64,000 nucleotides of DNA from Haloterrigena sp. KLK7. Its GTDB lineage: Archaea > Halobacteriota > Halobacteria > Halobacteriales > Natrialbaceae. The stretch spans positions 496,001 through 560,000 of the forward strand of contig NZ_CP149787.1 of NCBI RefSeq assembly GCF_037914945.1, written 5' to 3'. The notes beneath the pieces are model-generated. The model worked only from the letters and a program-made list of their open reading frames with translations, had not been told where the DNA came from and ran no database searches. The translations under genes and the position numbers were made by a program. Below are positions 1-8,166 of the stretch, piece by piece (positions within the stretch are counted from its first letter, which is position 1; every line of letters begins with the position of its first letter).

Positions 1-647
1 GCGGCGAGCGCGCGATCCGCGAGGCCGACGTCGTCGTCGGCTTTACCACGGTCGTCGAGTTCGTCGAGGACCTGACGGATGCGGACCTGCTGACCTGTGG
101 GTACAAGGACGAGGCCGCGGCGCTCGAGGCGTTCGGACGCCGCGTCGCCGACGGCGAGTCGGGAACGGCCGTCGCGATGGGCGATCCGAATCACTCGGGA
201 TACCAGTTCGTCGGGAAGGTACAGGACGCGGTTGAACGTGAGGACGCCGAAATCCCGGTGCGAGTCGTTCCCGGCATCTCCTCGCTCCAGATGGCCGCAA
301 GCCGCGCCCGCACGCCGATGGAGGACACCGAGTTCGTCACGCTCCACAAGAGCGGCGACCTCGAGGGCGACATGGACCGCCTCGCGACCGCGGCGACGGT
401 CGACGAGCGACACCTGCTCGTGCTCCCCCGGCCCTACGATCGGATGCCCGGCGACATCGCCGCGTTCCTGCTCGAGGAGGGCGCCGATCCGGACCTCGAG
501 GCGCTGGTCCTCGAGAAGCTGACCCACGACGAGGAGGAGATCCACCGGTTCACGCTGGCCGAGTTGTCCGAGCACGCCGGCGGGAACGGACGGGAGGACA
601 CGCCGTTTTCGGATCTGATCGTGCTGGCGGTCAGACAGCCGGTGTAG
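1..647 (+). CDS. cbiE: Cobalt-precorrin-7 (C5)-methyltransferase CbiE, 5' truncated
   Basis: The reading frame is open from base 3 and enters the window already inside the protein, so the N-terminal SAM-binding glycine loop is missing. The visible part has the family segments VAMGDPNHSGYQF (sugar/ring pocket), VVPGISSLQMAASRART and the TLHKSGDL stretch, followed by LLVLPRPYDRMPGDIA, all typical of stand-alone archaeal CbiE of the tetrapyrrole methylase superfamily. CbiE methylates C5 of cobalt-precorrin-7. Its partner CbiT (C15 methylation and decarboxylation), fused to it as CobL in many bacteria, is separately encoded at 5806, in keeping with the split archaeal form. It ends at a TAG stop and is followed by genes on the other strand. 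The family call is firm; only the missing start is uncertain. Confidence 0.9.
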   Translation, partial: GERAIREADVVVGFTTVVEFVEDLTDADLLTCGYKDEAAALEAFGRRVADGESGTAVAMGDPNHSGYQFVGKVQDAVEREDAEIPVRVVPGISSLQMAASRARTPMEDTEFVTLHKSGDLEGDMDRLATAATVDERHLLVLPRPYDRMPGDIAAFLLEEGADPDLEALVLEKLTHDEEEIHRFTLAELSEHAGGNGREDTPFSDLIVLAVRQPV

Positions 648-776
648 CGTCCGCGGTCACATCGGTCCCGCGTTTTCAGCGCGAAGCGACGATACGATCG
701 TCGAGACCCGGAACGTCCGGAGTCGACGGGGAATTCGAGCCGAGTCCGCGATCGTTCTCGAGCGTCGCGGCGACCG

Positions 777-998
777 TCAGTCCTCCACCCAGTAGTACAG
801 CTCCTCCCGCGGCGCGACGCAGCCGGGACAGGTCTCCGGCAGATCGTCCTCGAGGCGTCCCATCTCGCCGCACGTTCGACAGCGCCACATGGCGGACCCG
901 CGGCTCTCGGGCTCCCGGGCCTCGCCGATCGGGACTTCGGTCTCGTTCTTGTTGCGAAGTTCGCTGGCGACCGACGGGTGATCGTTTTCGGGCCTCAT
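777..998 (-). CDS. Small zinc-ribbon / rubredoxin-like protein
   Basis: A 73-residue protein whose C-terminal half reads MWRCRTCGEMGRL then ETCPGC, i.e. two CxxC knuckles about 20 residues apart, as in rubredoxin-like or zinc-ribbon modules; the end ELYYWVED is acidic and aromatic. I choose the ATG at 998 rather than an upstream alternative start because an AT-rich TATA-like stretch (TTTTAACATA on the minus strand, about 1022-1033) lies about 25-35 bases upstream, as expected for a leaderless haloarchaeal mRNA. It probably binds one zinc or iron ion; the biological role is unknown. Confidence 0.75.
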   Translation of the reverse strand: MRPENDHPSVASELRNKNETEVPIGEAREPESRGSAMWRCRTCGEMGRLEDDLPETCPGCVAPREELYYWVED

Positions 999-1123
999 CA
1001 CAGTCGACCCTACGCTCCGTGGTATGTTAAAACACACCTCGGGTCTGGGGGGCCGAAGATCACTCGAGATCGGTCCCGCGAGGGCCGACTCCCGCGGCCG
1101 CCACGACGGATACCCGACCGCGG

Positions 1124-1297
1124 CTACTCGTCTTGCTCGTGTTCCCGCAGTACCGTCGACACGGTGTTTTCGACTTCCTCGAGCGCGACGGCGTTGGTCT
1201 TCCGGAGGTCGTCGGCGTCTCGAGCCTCGCTCAGGTGCCGTAGCGCTTCCCGGAGATGCTGCTCGGTTTCGGTGTCACTCCCGTTTTCCCCACTCAT
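1124..1297 (-). CDS. Small acidic haloarchaeal protein (57 aa)
   Basis: A short open frame from ATG at 1297 to TAG, encoding 57 residues with the haloarchaeal signature of many Glu/Asp and few Lys. It begins MSGENGSDTETEQHLREALR and is predicted to be almost wholly helical (EARDADDLRKTNAVALEEVE). No metal motif or membrane segment is present. It lies alone between the zinc-ribbon gene and the DUF1802 gene on the same strand. Codon usage with GC at third positions supports it as real. I do not recognise a function; a small helical regulator or partner protein is possible. Confidence 0.6.
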   Translation of the reverse strand: MSGENGSDTETEQHLREALRHLSEARDADDLRKTNAVALEEVENTVSTVLREHEQDE

Positions 1298-1369
1298 AGT
1301 TCGACCCGGCGGTCGTAACCGACTCGAGCGGTTAAGTTCGTCGGTGGTTCGAACCGACCGCGGGAGGCG

Positions 1370-1927
1370 TCACTCGAGCGCGTCCCGAACCGCGGCCCGC
1401 CGCTCGGCGAAGGCCGCGTCGTCGAGTACCGGGAGCGCTGCCTCGGCATCGACGTCGACGTCGTCCTCGAGGTCGATCCACGCGCGACAGCCGCGATAGC
1501 TGCCGCGCTCCTCGATGAGTTGTGGCGACACGAGCGCCGCCACGCGAAGCAACAGCACGCGCAGGTCGTCGTCGGGGTCGTACTTGTCACGCAGGCCGTC
1601 GGGCGTGTAGACGTAGTGTCGCGAGAGGGCCTCGAGCACGTCGCTCGAGACGGTGTACTCCTCGCGGACCTCGGCGACGGCGCGGATCGGCACGCCGGCG
1701 TCGGGTTTGGCGCTCGAGCGGTGGTAGTAGTGCTCGTACTGCGACTGATACCGCGCGGGGTCCTGATGGCTGTACGCCGGATAGAGCGCGAATTCGCCGT
1801 CGATCGTACCCGGGTCGAGCGTCGGGTGACGCACGAGCACCGTCTGGGCGCCGTCGAGCAGGGCGTTGACGACGCCGGCGCGCTCCTTCAGCGCCGGTAT
1901 CGTCTCGGCGGTCGTCGCGTCGCTCAT
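1370..1927 (-). CDS. DUF1802 family protein
   Basis: A 185-residue soluble protein with the DUF1802 signature: an N-terminal PALKERAGVVNALLDGAQTV segment followed by LVRHP and FALYPAYSHQDPARY. The family occurs in archaea, cyanobacteria and actinobacteria and has no established function; its name-giving region has a nucleic-acid-enzyme-like alpha/beta pattern but no proven activity. The start is set at the ATG at 1927, since the longer frame upstream loses the acidic character and an AT-rich box (1953-1966, complement) lies about 30 nt upstream. Neighbours on the same strand are separate short genes and give no functional clue. Confidence 0.75.
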   Translation of the reverse strand: MSDATTAETIPALKERAGVVNALLDGAQTVLVRHPTLDPGTIDGEFALYPAYSHQDPARYQSQYEHYYHRSSAKPDAGVPIRAVAEVREEYTVSSDVLEALSRHYVYTPDGLRDKYDPDDDLRVLLLRVAALVSPQLIEERGSYRGCRAWIDLEDDVDVDAEAALPVLDDAAFAERRAAVRDALE

Positions 1928-2025
1928 TGCTGTCGGTCCTCCGAACGCGGACGAGTCCCAATTCGGTTTCGGTCGGCGGCCGCTCTCGAGGCGGGCGCTC
2001 TCGAACGCTGCCCGCGCGCCGACCC

Positions 2026-2226
2026 TCACAACCAGCGGCGAGCGACTTCGTGTGTGACTACCATCGGGACGAACACCCAGGCGAGGACGAAGCCGATCAC
2101 GTCGGCCGACGGCGCCGAGTCGACCAGCGCGCCGTAGAAGAAGAGCCCGCCGGTCGACACCGTTCCGGCGACGGTCGCGAGATACTCCGGATCGCGGAGA
2201 CCGACTGACGAACGTGACTCACTCAC
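2026..2226 (-). CDS. Small two-helix membrane protein
   Basis: A 66-residue protein started by GTG at 2226. The choice of GTG rests on a strong TATA-like box (TTATTTATCG on the minus strand, about 2250-2259) that sits 25-33 nt upstream, fitting a leaderless transcript. The product has two hydrophobic stretches, YLATVAGTVSTGGLFFYGAL and DVIGFVLAWVFVPMVVTHEV, separated by a short acidic turn, and ends in a basic tail RRWL. It is likely a small inner-membrane protein; no family with known function was recognised. It is divergent from cbiA. Confidence 0.65.
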   Translation of the reverse strand: MSESRSSVGLRDPEYLATVAGTVSTGGLFFYGALVDSAPSADVIGFVLAWVFVPMVVTHEVARRWL

Positions 2227-2395
2227 GAGTATGCAGAGTTCGGATGTTCGATAAATAACAGTACCGGAGTCGCGACCGATCGGACGCTGGGGGAGCACGG
2301 GTCGGTCGCGTCGGCGACCCGACGATCCGTCGGCCCGACTGCGGCCGACCGCCGCCACCGACGGATTCAAGTTCAGTTGTGCGAACGCAATCACA

Positions 2396-3712
2396 ATGAT
2401 GAACGGATTCGTCCTCGGCGGCGTCAGTTCCGGCGTCGGGAAGACGGTCGCGACGCTGTCGATCGTGCAGGCCCTCGAGGACGCAGAGTACGCGGTCCAG
2501 CCGGCCAAGGCGGGCCCGGACTTCATCGATCCGAGCCACCACGAGGCGATCGCCGGCCGGTCCTCCCGGACGCTCGACCTATGGCTCTGCGGCGAGGACG
2601 GGATCCGACGGAACTACCGGCGCGGAGAGGGCGACATCTGCGTCGTCGAGGGCGTCATGGGCCTCTACGACGGCGACGGCTCGAGCACGGCGATGGTCGC
2701 AGAAGCGCTGGAACTCCCCGTCGTCCTCGTGGTCGACGCCAAGGCGGGGATGGAGAGCGTCGCGGCGACCGCGCTGGGGTTCAAAGAGTACGCCGACTCG
2801 ATCGGCCGCGATATCGAAGTCGCCGGCGTCGTCGCCCAGCGCGCCCACGGCGGCCGCCACGAACGGGGGATCCGCGACGCGCTTCCCGACGGCCTCGAGT
2901 ACTTCGGGCGGATTCCGCCGAACGACGACCTCGAGATTCCCGACCGGCACCTCGGTCTCGAGATGGGCGAGGAGGCCGCGCTGCCGAGAGACGCGCTGCG
3001 GGAGGCCGCCGAGTCGCTCGAGGCAGAGCGGCTGGCAGACGTGGCAACGGAGCCGCCGGTTCCGTCGTCCGACGAACCAGTCCAGTTCGCCGAGACGGTC
3101 GACGCCACCGTCGCCGTCGCCAGCGATTCCACCTTCTGCTTCCGGTATCCCGCGACGATCGAGCGGTTCCGCGAGCGCGCCGCGGTGGTCACGTTCTCGC
3201 CCGTCGCGGGCGATCCCGTCCCCGACTGCGACGGCGTCTACCTGCCAGGGGGCTATCCCGAACTCCACGCCGCCGAACTCGAGTCGAGCGACGCGCTCGG
3301 CGAACTCGGACGGCTCGCGAGCGAGGGGCTGCCCGTCCTCGGGGAGTGCGGCGGACTGATGACCATGAGTCAGTCGCTGACGACGGCCGAGGGAGACACC
3401 CACGAGATGGCCGGGATCCTCCCCGCCGACGTGACCATGCACGACCGCTATCAGGCGCTCGACCACGTCGAACTCGAGGCCAGCGAGGGGACGCTCACCG
3501 CCGACGCGGGTGAGACGATCCGGGGCCACGAGTTCCACTACTCGAGCGCGGAGGTCGACGGCGACGCCCGCTTCGCCTTCGAGACCGTGCGGGGCGACGG
3601 GATCGACGGCGACCACGACGGGCTGACCGAGTACGACTCGCTCGGTACCTACGTCCACGTCCACGCCGAGAGCGGCGCGTTCGATCGCTTCCTCGAGGCG
3701 ATCAGCCGCTGA
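2396..3712 (+). CDS. cbiA: Cobyrinate a,c-diamide synthase CbiA
   Basis: A 438-residue amidotransferase that converts cobyrinate to its a,c-diamide using ATP and glutamine. The N-terminal ATPase domain has the P-loop GGVSSGVGKT at residues 8-17 and the substrate segment KAGPDFIDPSHH at 38-49. The C-terminal class I glutamine amidotransferase domain has the nucleophile in LGECGGLM (Cys318) and a GHEFHY segment (His378/His381) completing the active site. The length matches the family. ATG at 2396 is followed at once by a second ATG, so the true start may be one codon later. It is transcribed in the same direction as cbiT onward but separated from it by a glycosyltransferase and a reductase gene, so it probably has its own promoter. 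Confidence 0.93.
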   Translation: MMNGFVLGGVSSGVGKTVATLSIVQALEDAEYAVQPAKAGPDFIDPSHHEAIAGRSSRTLDLWLCGEDGIRRNYRRGEGDICVVEGVMGLYDGDGSSTAMVAEALELPVVLVVDAKAGMESVAATALGFKEYADSIGRDIEVAGVVAQRAHGGRHERGIRDALPDGLEYFGRIPPNDDLEIPDRHLGLEMGEEAALPRDALREAAESLEAERLADVATEPPVPSSDEPVQFAETVDATVAVASDSTFCFRYPATIERFRERAAVVTFSPVAGDPVPDCDGVYLPGGYPELHAAELESSDALGELGRLASEGLPVLGECGGLMTMSQSLTTAEGDTHEMAGILPADVTMHDRYQALDHVELEASEGTLTADAGETIRGHEFHYSSAEVDGDARFAFETVRGDGIDGDHDGLTEYDSLGTYVHVHAESGAFDRFLEAISR

Positions 3713-3778
3713 CCGCAACGATCGTCTGCACTTCCGATAACCTATCATTTGATCATCAGCTGGGTCGATGGGGTGGGT

Positions 3779-4699
3779 ATGACGGATCTAACGCCGATCA
3801 GCGTCATTCTGCCCACGACGGGATGGAACGACGCCTGTGAGGAGATCGCCGCGCAACTGCGTCCGGGGGACGAACTCCTCGTGGTCTGCGATACGGCGGT
3901 CGAGTCGGTCGTCGAGCGAATCGAGGACCGTCCGGACGCCGTCAGGTTGGTGGTCGCGGGCGAACCCGAGGGCTGTTCCGGGAAGGCGAACGCGATCGCG
4001 GCCGGGATGGAAGCGGCCGAACGCGATCGACTCGTCTGGTCCGACGACGACTTTCGCCATCCCCCCGGCTGGCTCGACGGGTTACGACGCGACTACGAGC
4101 GGTACGGTCCGACCACGGAAGTCCCGATCTTCGTCGGACGGGATCCGCTCGCGGTGCTTCTCGAGCCGACGCACGTTATCAGCGGAACGCTCGCCGTCTG
4201 CCACGCGGGCGTTCCCTGGGGCGGCTCCCTCGTCTTCGAACGCGACGATATCGACGAGGCGGCCTTCCTCGCGGACCTCCGGCGGACGGTGAGCGACGAC
4301 GGTCTCCTCATGGAATACGTCGACGTCACGAGCGTCGAGCGGACCCGCCGCGTCGAAATCGGGGGGTCGTTCCGCGACACGCTCGAGAACCAGGTCCGAT
4401 TCGCGAAGATCGTCCGGTACCACGAGCCGGCCGGAGCGGTCGGCCAGTTCGTCCTCGGAACCGTACTCGCCGTCGGATGCGTGCTGTTTCCGCTGCCCGC
4501 GCTGGCACTACTGACGGTGGCGATGGCCGGTGTCTACGCCGCGCTCGGCGTTCGTCGATGGACGTTCCTCGCGGCGTATCCGGTCGCAGTGGCGGCGATT
4601 CCGCTGCTCGTGTACGGTCTGGTTCGGCGGACGTTCGTCTGGGGCGGACGGCGCTACCGGTGGCGCGGCAAGTTCGACGTCTCAGTCGAGCCGGAGTGA
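3779..4699 (+). CDS. Membrane-associated glycosyltransferase family 2 protein
   Basis: A 306-residue protein with a GT-A type domain: an ISVILPTTGW first strand, a GCSGKANAIAAG nucleotide-sugar region and a metal-binding triad SDDD (Asp89-91), followed by VSDDGLL (Asp173/174) as likely catalytic base region. Residues about 225-290 are strongly hydrophobic with two to three membrane helices, and the C-terminus is basic (GGRRYRWRGKFDV), resembling processive or ceramide-glucosyltransferase-like enzymes. It probably transfers a sugar to a lipid at the cytoplasmic face. The ATG at 3779 is preferred over an upstream TTG because a CTATCATTTGAT box lies about 30 nt upstream. The acceptor is unknown; it has no evident link to cobalamin. 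Confidence 0.75.
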   Translation: MTDLTPISVILPTTGWNDACEEIAAQLRPGDELLVVCDTAVESVVERIEDRPDAVRLVVAGEPEGCSGKANAIAAGMEAAERDRLVWSDDDFRHPPGWLDGLRRDYERYGPTTEVPIFVGRDPLAVLLEPTHVISGTLAVCHAGVPWGGSLVFERDDIDEAAFLADLRRTVSDDGLLMEYVDVTSVERTRRVEIGGSFRDTLENQVRFAKIVRYHEPAGAVGQFVLGTVLAVGCVLFPLPALALLTVAMAGVYAALGVRRWTFLAAYPVAVAAIPLLVYGLVRRTFVWGGRRYRWRGKFDVSVEPE

Positions 4700-4831
4700 G
4701 ACGGACGCCTCGAGCGCATCGAGGCTCCTCGAATCCGACCGTCCGGATCGGAAACGAATCACAGCGTGGTATTCACGGCTGTTGATAAGTAGTCAAATAG
4801 TTAACACGAATGCCGGTGTACTGACGATCGC

Positions 4832-5614
4832 ATGTCCGAAACCGTCCACCGACTCGAGCCGCTGGAGCGCAGGCCGCTGACCGACCGCACCTGTCTCGTC
4901 ACCGGATCGTCCCGCGGTATCGGCCGCGATATCGCCTTTGAACTCGCCCGCTGTGGAGCCGACGTGGCCGTCAACTATCGATCGGCCGAGGATCGCGCCC
5001 TCGAGGTCACGGAAACGATCGAGGAGAACGGCGAGACGGCGGTTCCGGTACAGGCCGACATCTCCGACCCCGAGCAAGTCGAGCGGATGGCCGCTGAGGT
5101 TCACGAGGAACTCGGCGAGATCGACGTCCTGGTCAACAACGCGGGGATCACGATCGACCGGAAGTTCGAGAACATGACCTACGAGGACTGGCAGACCGTC
5201 ATCGACGTCAACTTAACCGGGACGTTCAACTGCACGAAGGCGTTCTACGAGGACATCAAGTCGTCCGAACACGGCCGACTCATCAACATCTCGAGCGTCG
5301 TCGGCCAGCAGGGCAACTACGGACAGGCCAACTACGCCACCTCGAAGGGCGGCCTGTTCGCCTTCACACGGACGCTCGCCCTCGAGTTGGCCAGCCACGG
5401 CTCGACGGCCAACTGCGTCGCGCCCGGCTTCACGGAGACGGACATGCTCGAGAAGGTTCCCGAGCGGGTCCAGGAGAAGATCCGCGGGGACATCCCGCTG
5501 GGTCGGTTCGCCACGACCGAGGACATCGTCGGCATGATTCGGTTCCTCACCAGCGACCACGCGGAGTACATGACCGGCCAGGTCATCGGCATCAACGGCG
5601 GAATGGAGTGGTAG
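4832..5614 (+). CDS. SDR-family 3-ketoacyl/acetoacetyl-CoA reductase (FabG/PhaB type)
   Basis: A 260-residue classical short-chain dehydrogenase. The NAD(P)-binding loop TGSSRGIG is at 24-31, VNNAGIT follows at 101-107, and the catalytic set is Asn127, Ser154/155, Tyr168 and Lys172 (NYATSKGG). The end, GINGGMEW, is like haloarchaeal FabG/PhaB proteins that reduce 3-ketoacyl-CoA with NADPH in polyhydroxyalkanoate synthesis. No PHA synthase genes are in the window, so a role in PHA is inference; a general ketoacyl reductase is equally possible. A TATA-like stretch (CAAATAGTTAAC, 4795-4806) is about 30 nt upstream of the ATG. Confidence 0.82.
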   Translation: MSETVHRLEPLERRPLTDRTCLVTGSSRGIGRDIAFELARCGADVAVNYRSAEDRALEVTETIEENGETAVPVQADISDPEQVERMAAEVHEELGEIDVLVNNAGITIDRKFENMTYEDWQTVIDVNLTGTFNCTKAFYEDIKSSEHGRLINISSVVGQQGNYGQANYATSKGGLFAFTRTLALELASHGSTANCVAPGFTETDMLEKVPERVQEKIRGDIPLGRFATTEDIVGMIRFLTSDHAEYMTGQVIGINGGMEW

Positions 5615-5742
5615 CGCGGTACGCCGTCGATTTTCGGTTCGAACTCCTGAGGGCACATCTTCGCCCGGTTCCACAGACGGACTCGAGCCGATGGTCTCGC
5701 GTCGGTGAACAACCTCCCTTGAACTACTCCAAGCACAACTGA

Positions 5743-5805
5743 GCAAGCGAACTTGCCCTACACCAAACAAAATTGTTTTAGGGGAGGCTGCTGTTGCCAC
5801 GGGTG
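5743..5805 (+). promoter_or_regulatory. Promoter of the main cbi operon with two inverted repeats
   Basis: Ahead of cbiT lie a perfect hairpin-type inverted repeat GCAAG-CGAA-CTTGC (5743-5756) and, on the probable TATA element, a second inverted repeat AAACAA-AA-TTGTTT (5765-5778) in an A/T-rich block 28-41 nt before the ATG at 5806. A dyad placed over the core promoter is what one expects for a repressor site. No B12 riboswitch-like element is seen, and the transcript is probably nearly leaderless. That the dyads are regulatory is inference. Confidence 0.5.
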
Positions 5806-6420
5806 ATGCCACCCATCGCGCTTCCACACGACGCGAAGGCCGGACCGACGAAGTCGGAGGTCCGGGCGGTCGTCCGCTCGAAACTCGCGCTCGAGTCGGA
5901 CGACCACTTCGCGGAGGTCGGCTCCTGTACGGGGGCCGTCACTATCGAAGCCGCACAGCGGGCCGGGCGAGTGACCGCCGTCGAGCGGAAGGCCGAACGG
6001 CTCGAGACGACCGAGAAGAACCTCGCGGCCAACGAGGAGTCGGTACGGGCCGACGTCGACCTTCGGAACGCGGAGGCGCCCGAGGGGCTGCCCGACGACG
6101 CCGACGCGCTCTTTCTGGGCGGGAGCCGGAACTTCGAGGCCGTCCTCGACCACGCCGTCGAGACCGGCGTCGACCGCATCGTGATGAACGTCTCGCGCCT
6201 CGAGGTCGCCGGCAAGGCGACGGAGGCCTTCCGCGAGCGCGATATCCTCGAGGAGGTCGTCCAGTTCCAGGTGAGCCACGGCTACGAACTCGCCGGCGCG
6301 ACGAGCTTTAACTCGGATAATCCGGTCTACATGCTGGTCGGGAGCGCGACGGCCGACGAGAACAGTGAGAATGAGGGCGAGAAAGTCGCTGCGGACGGAA
6401 GCGGAGGGGACAGCCAATGA
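5806..6420 (+). CDS. cbiT: Cobalt-precorrin-6B C15-methyltransferase / decarboxylase CbiT
   Basis: A 204-residue class I Rossmann methyltransferase. The opening has PHDAKAGPTKSEVRAVV, the CbiT N-terminal signature, then the SAM motif FAEVGSCTGAVTIEAA and the acidic loop VTAVERKAERLETT. CbiT methylates C15 and decarboxylates the C12 acetate in corrin ring synthesis, with CbiE acting at C5. The C-terminus carries an acidic tail beyond the family core. ATG at 5806 is chosen over GTG at 5803 and an upstream TTG because of the promoter spacing. It is the first gene of the long cbi operon; its end overlaps cbiL by 4 bases (ATGA), indicating translational coupling. Confidence 0.9.
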   Translation: MPPIALPHDAKAGPTKSEVRAVVRSKLALESDDHFAEVGSCTGAVTIEAAQRAGRVTAVERKAERLETTEKNLAANEESVRADVDLRNAEAPEGLPDDADALFLGGSRNFEAVLDHAVETGVDRIVMNVSRLEVAGKATEAFRERDILEEVVQFQVSHGYELAGATSFNSDNPVYMLVGSATADENSENEGEKVAADGSGGDSQ

Positions 6421-7241
6421 CCCTCTACGGCGTCGGACTCGGCCCCGGCGAGGCCGACCTCGTGACCGTCCGCGGGAAGGAGGTCCTCGAGGACTGTGAC
6501 GTGGTCTACTCGCCGGGCCGCCTGTCGCGGACCGTCGCGCTCGAGCACGTCGACGAGTCGAAGATCGGCGACCTCGATTTCCCGATGACGAGAGACGAAG
6601 AGAAGCTGCGAGCGGCCTGGAAGGAGGCCGCGGCGGAGATCGCCCCGAACGCGCGCGACGGCGACGTCGCCTTCGTCACGCTGGGCGATCCGAACGTCTA
6701 CTCGACGTTCGGCCACCTGCGCCGGACGATCGACGCCTTCCACCCCGACGTCGAGCTGGAGATCATCCCCGGCGTCAGCGCCGTGACGGCGTTCGCGACC
6801 GCGATGGGGGTCGAGATCGAGGCCGGCGCCGGACTCTCGCTTCGCGAAGCGGCGAGCGGGGCGAGCCCGACGGGGCCGGACCGGATGATCCTGTTCAAGG
6901 TCACCGACGCGCCCGCGACCCACGAGGGACTCGCGGACGCGGGCTACGACGTGACCTACGGCCGCCGCCTGTTCATGGAACAGGGCGAGACGATCGTCAC
7001 CGACGACCCCGAGGCGATCGACGAGCGCGACTACTACACGCTCGCCTACGCCGAGAAGGAATCCCTCGAGGTCGAGCAGGCGACCGCGACGTTCCTCGAG
7101 GACGACGAGAGCGATGGGACCGACGACGTAACCGCGAACGACCGCGATTCGAGCGGCGAGCCCGTTGCCGATGGCGGGAACCGAGTCACACTCGAGCGCG
7201 CCGAGGGCTGTGAGGGCGGCGACTGTGAGGGACACCGATGA
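6417..7241 (+). CDS. cbiL: Cobalt-factor II C20-methyltransferase CbiL
   Basis: A 274-residue tetrapyrrole methylase that adds the C20 methyl group to cobalt-factor II. It starts with the family glycine loop LYGVGLGPGEADLVTVRG and has VTLGDPNVYSTFGHL and IIPGVSAVTAFATAMG, which form the SAM site, and VYSPGRLSRT near the N-terminus. After about residue 230 there is an acidic Ser/Asp-rich extension that ends with a Cys pair (EGCEGGDCEGHR), which is not part of the methylase core. Overlaps cbiT and cbiF by 4 bases each. The Cys-containing tail could bind metal, but this is speculation. Confidence 0.9.
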   Translation: MTLYGVGLGPGEADLVTVRGKEVLEDCDVVYSPGRLSRTVALEHVDESKIGDLDFPMTRDEEKLRAAWKEAAAEIAPNARDGDVAFVTLGDPNVYSTFGHLRRTIDAFHPDVELEIIPGVSAVTAFATAMGVEIEAGAGLSLREAASGASPTGPDRMILFKVTDAPATHEGLADAGYDVTYGRRLFMEQGETIVTDDPEAIDERDYYTLAYAEKESLEVEQATATFLEDDESDGTDDVTANDRDSSGEPVADGGNRVTLERAEGCEGGDCEGHR

Positions 7242-8164
7242 CCGACGACACGCAGAACGATCCACAAGACGCGATCGACTCGCAGGGGGAACGCCGCCGC
7301 GAGGAACTCGACGACCGGATCTTCGAGCACAGCGCCGGCGACGAACAGGAGGGAATCCCCTTCATCGGCGCGGGCCCCGGCAACCCGCGGCTGCTGACCG
7401 TCGCGGGGAAGGAACTGCTCGAGGACGCCGACCTCGTCGTCCACGCGGGCTCGCTTGTCAACAGCGAACTGCTCGAGGAGTACTGCGGCCACGCCGAGTT
7501 GGTCAATTCGGTCGGGAAGGACCTCGAGGAACTGATTCCCCTGATGCGAGACGCCTACGAGGACGGCGACAACGTCGTCCGCCTGCACAGCGGCGATCCG
7601 GCCATCTACGGGGCCGCACTCGAGCAGATGGACGCGCTGGAACACGAAGGGGTCTCGACCTACTTCGTGCCGGGCGTCACGTCGGCCTTCGCGGCCAGCG
7701 CGACGCTGCGGACCCAGTTGACGTTGAACGAGGTCTCCAACCACGTCGCGTTCACCCGACCGCAGGGGAAGACCCTGAGCCCCGAGGAGGACCACATCTC
7801 CGACTTCGTCGAGATGGGCGACGTGACGACCTGCATCTACCTCGGGACCCACGCGGTTCGGGACACGATGGATCGGCTGCTCGAGGACGGCCGGGACCCC
7901 GAGACGCCGGTCGCGGTGATCTACCACGCCTCGTGGCCGGACGAGGACGTGATCATCGGAACGGTCGACGATATCGCCGATAAGGTCGAAGAGGCAGGCT
8001 ATCGGGCCTCTGCGATGGTGGTTATCGGTGATGCGGTGACCGGTGCAGGCTACGAGCGCTCCTTCCTCTACGGCGACTGGGCGAATCGAGGATCGGACTC
8101 GAGCGACGCGAACGACGCGGACGCACAGGCGAACGAAACCGAAACGCAAGCGGGAGACGATTGA
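7238..8164 (+). CDS. cbiF: Cobalt-precorrin-4 C11-methyltransferase CbiF
   Basis: A 308-residue tetrapyrrole methylase with an extended acidic N-terminus of about 38 residues, then the SAM loop PFIGAGPGNPRLLTVAG, VVHAGSLVN, LHSGDPAIYGA and VPGVTSAFAASATL, the classical CbiF/CobM signatures. It methylates C11, the step that allows ring contraction to proceed to the aldehyde-releasing stage by CbiG. Residues from about 290 are an acidic unstructured tail, a haloarchaeal addition. It follows cbiL with a 4-base overlap and precedes cbiG by 2 bases. Confidence 0.92.
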   Translation: MTDDTQNDPQDAIDSQGERRREELDDRIFEHSAGDEQEGIPFIGAGPGNPRLLTVAGKELLEDADLVVHAGSLVNSELLEEYCGHAELVNSVGKDLEELIPLMRDAYEDGDNVVRLHSGDPAIYGAALEQMDALEHEGVSTYFVPGVTSAFAASATLRTQLTLNEVSNHVAFTRPQGKTLSPEEDHISDFVEMGDVTTCIYLGTHAVRDTMDRLLEDGRDPETPVAVIYHASWPDEDVIIGTVDDIADKVEEAGYRASAMVVIGDAVTGAGYERSFLYGDWANRGSDSSDANDADAQANETETQAGDD

Positions 8165-8166
8165 TC

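Noticed and set aside
1337-1360. GGTTCGAACC resembling a tRNA T-loop
   Set aside because: No cloverleaf can be drawn around it; it is a short palindrome between two genes.
5615-5805. Cobalamin riboswitch ahead of cbiT
   Set aside because: No B12-box-like conserved element is recognisable, and the promoter sits too close to the start for a long leader.
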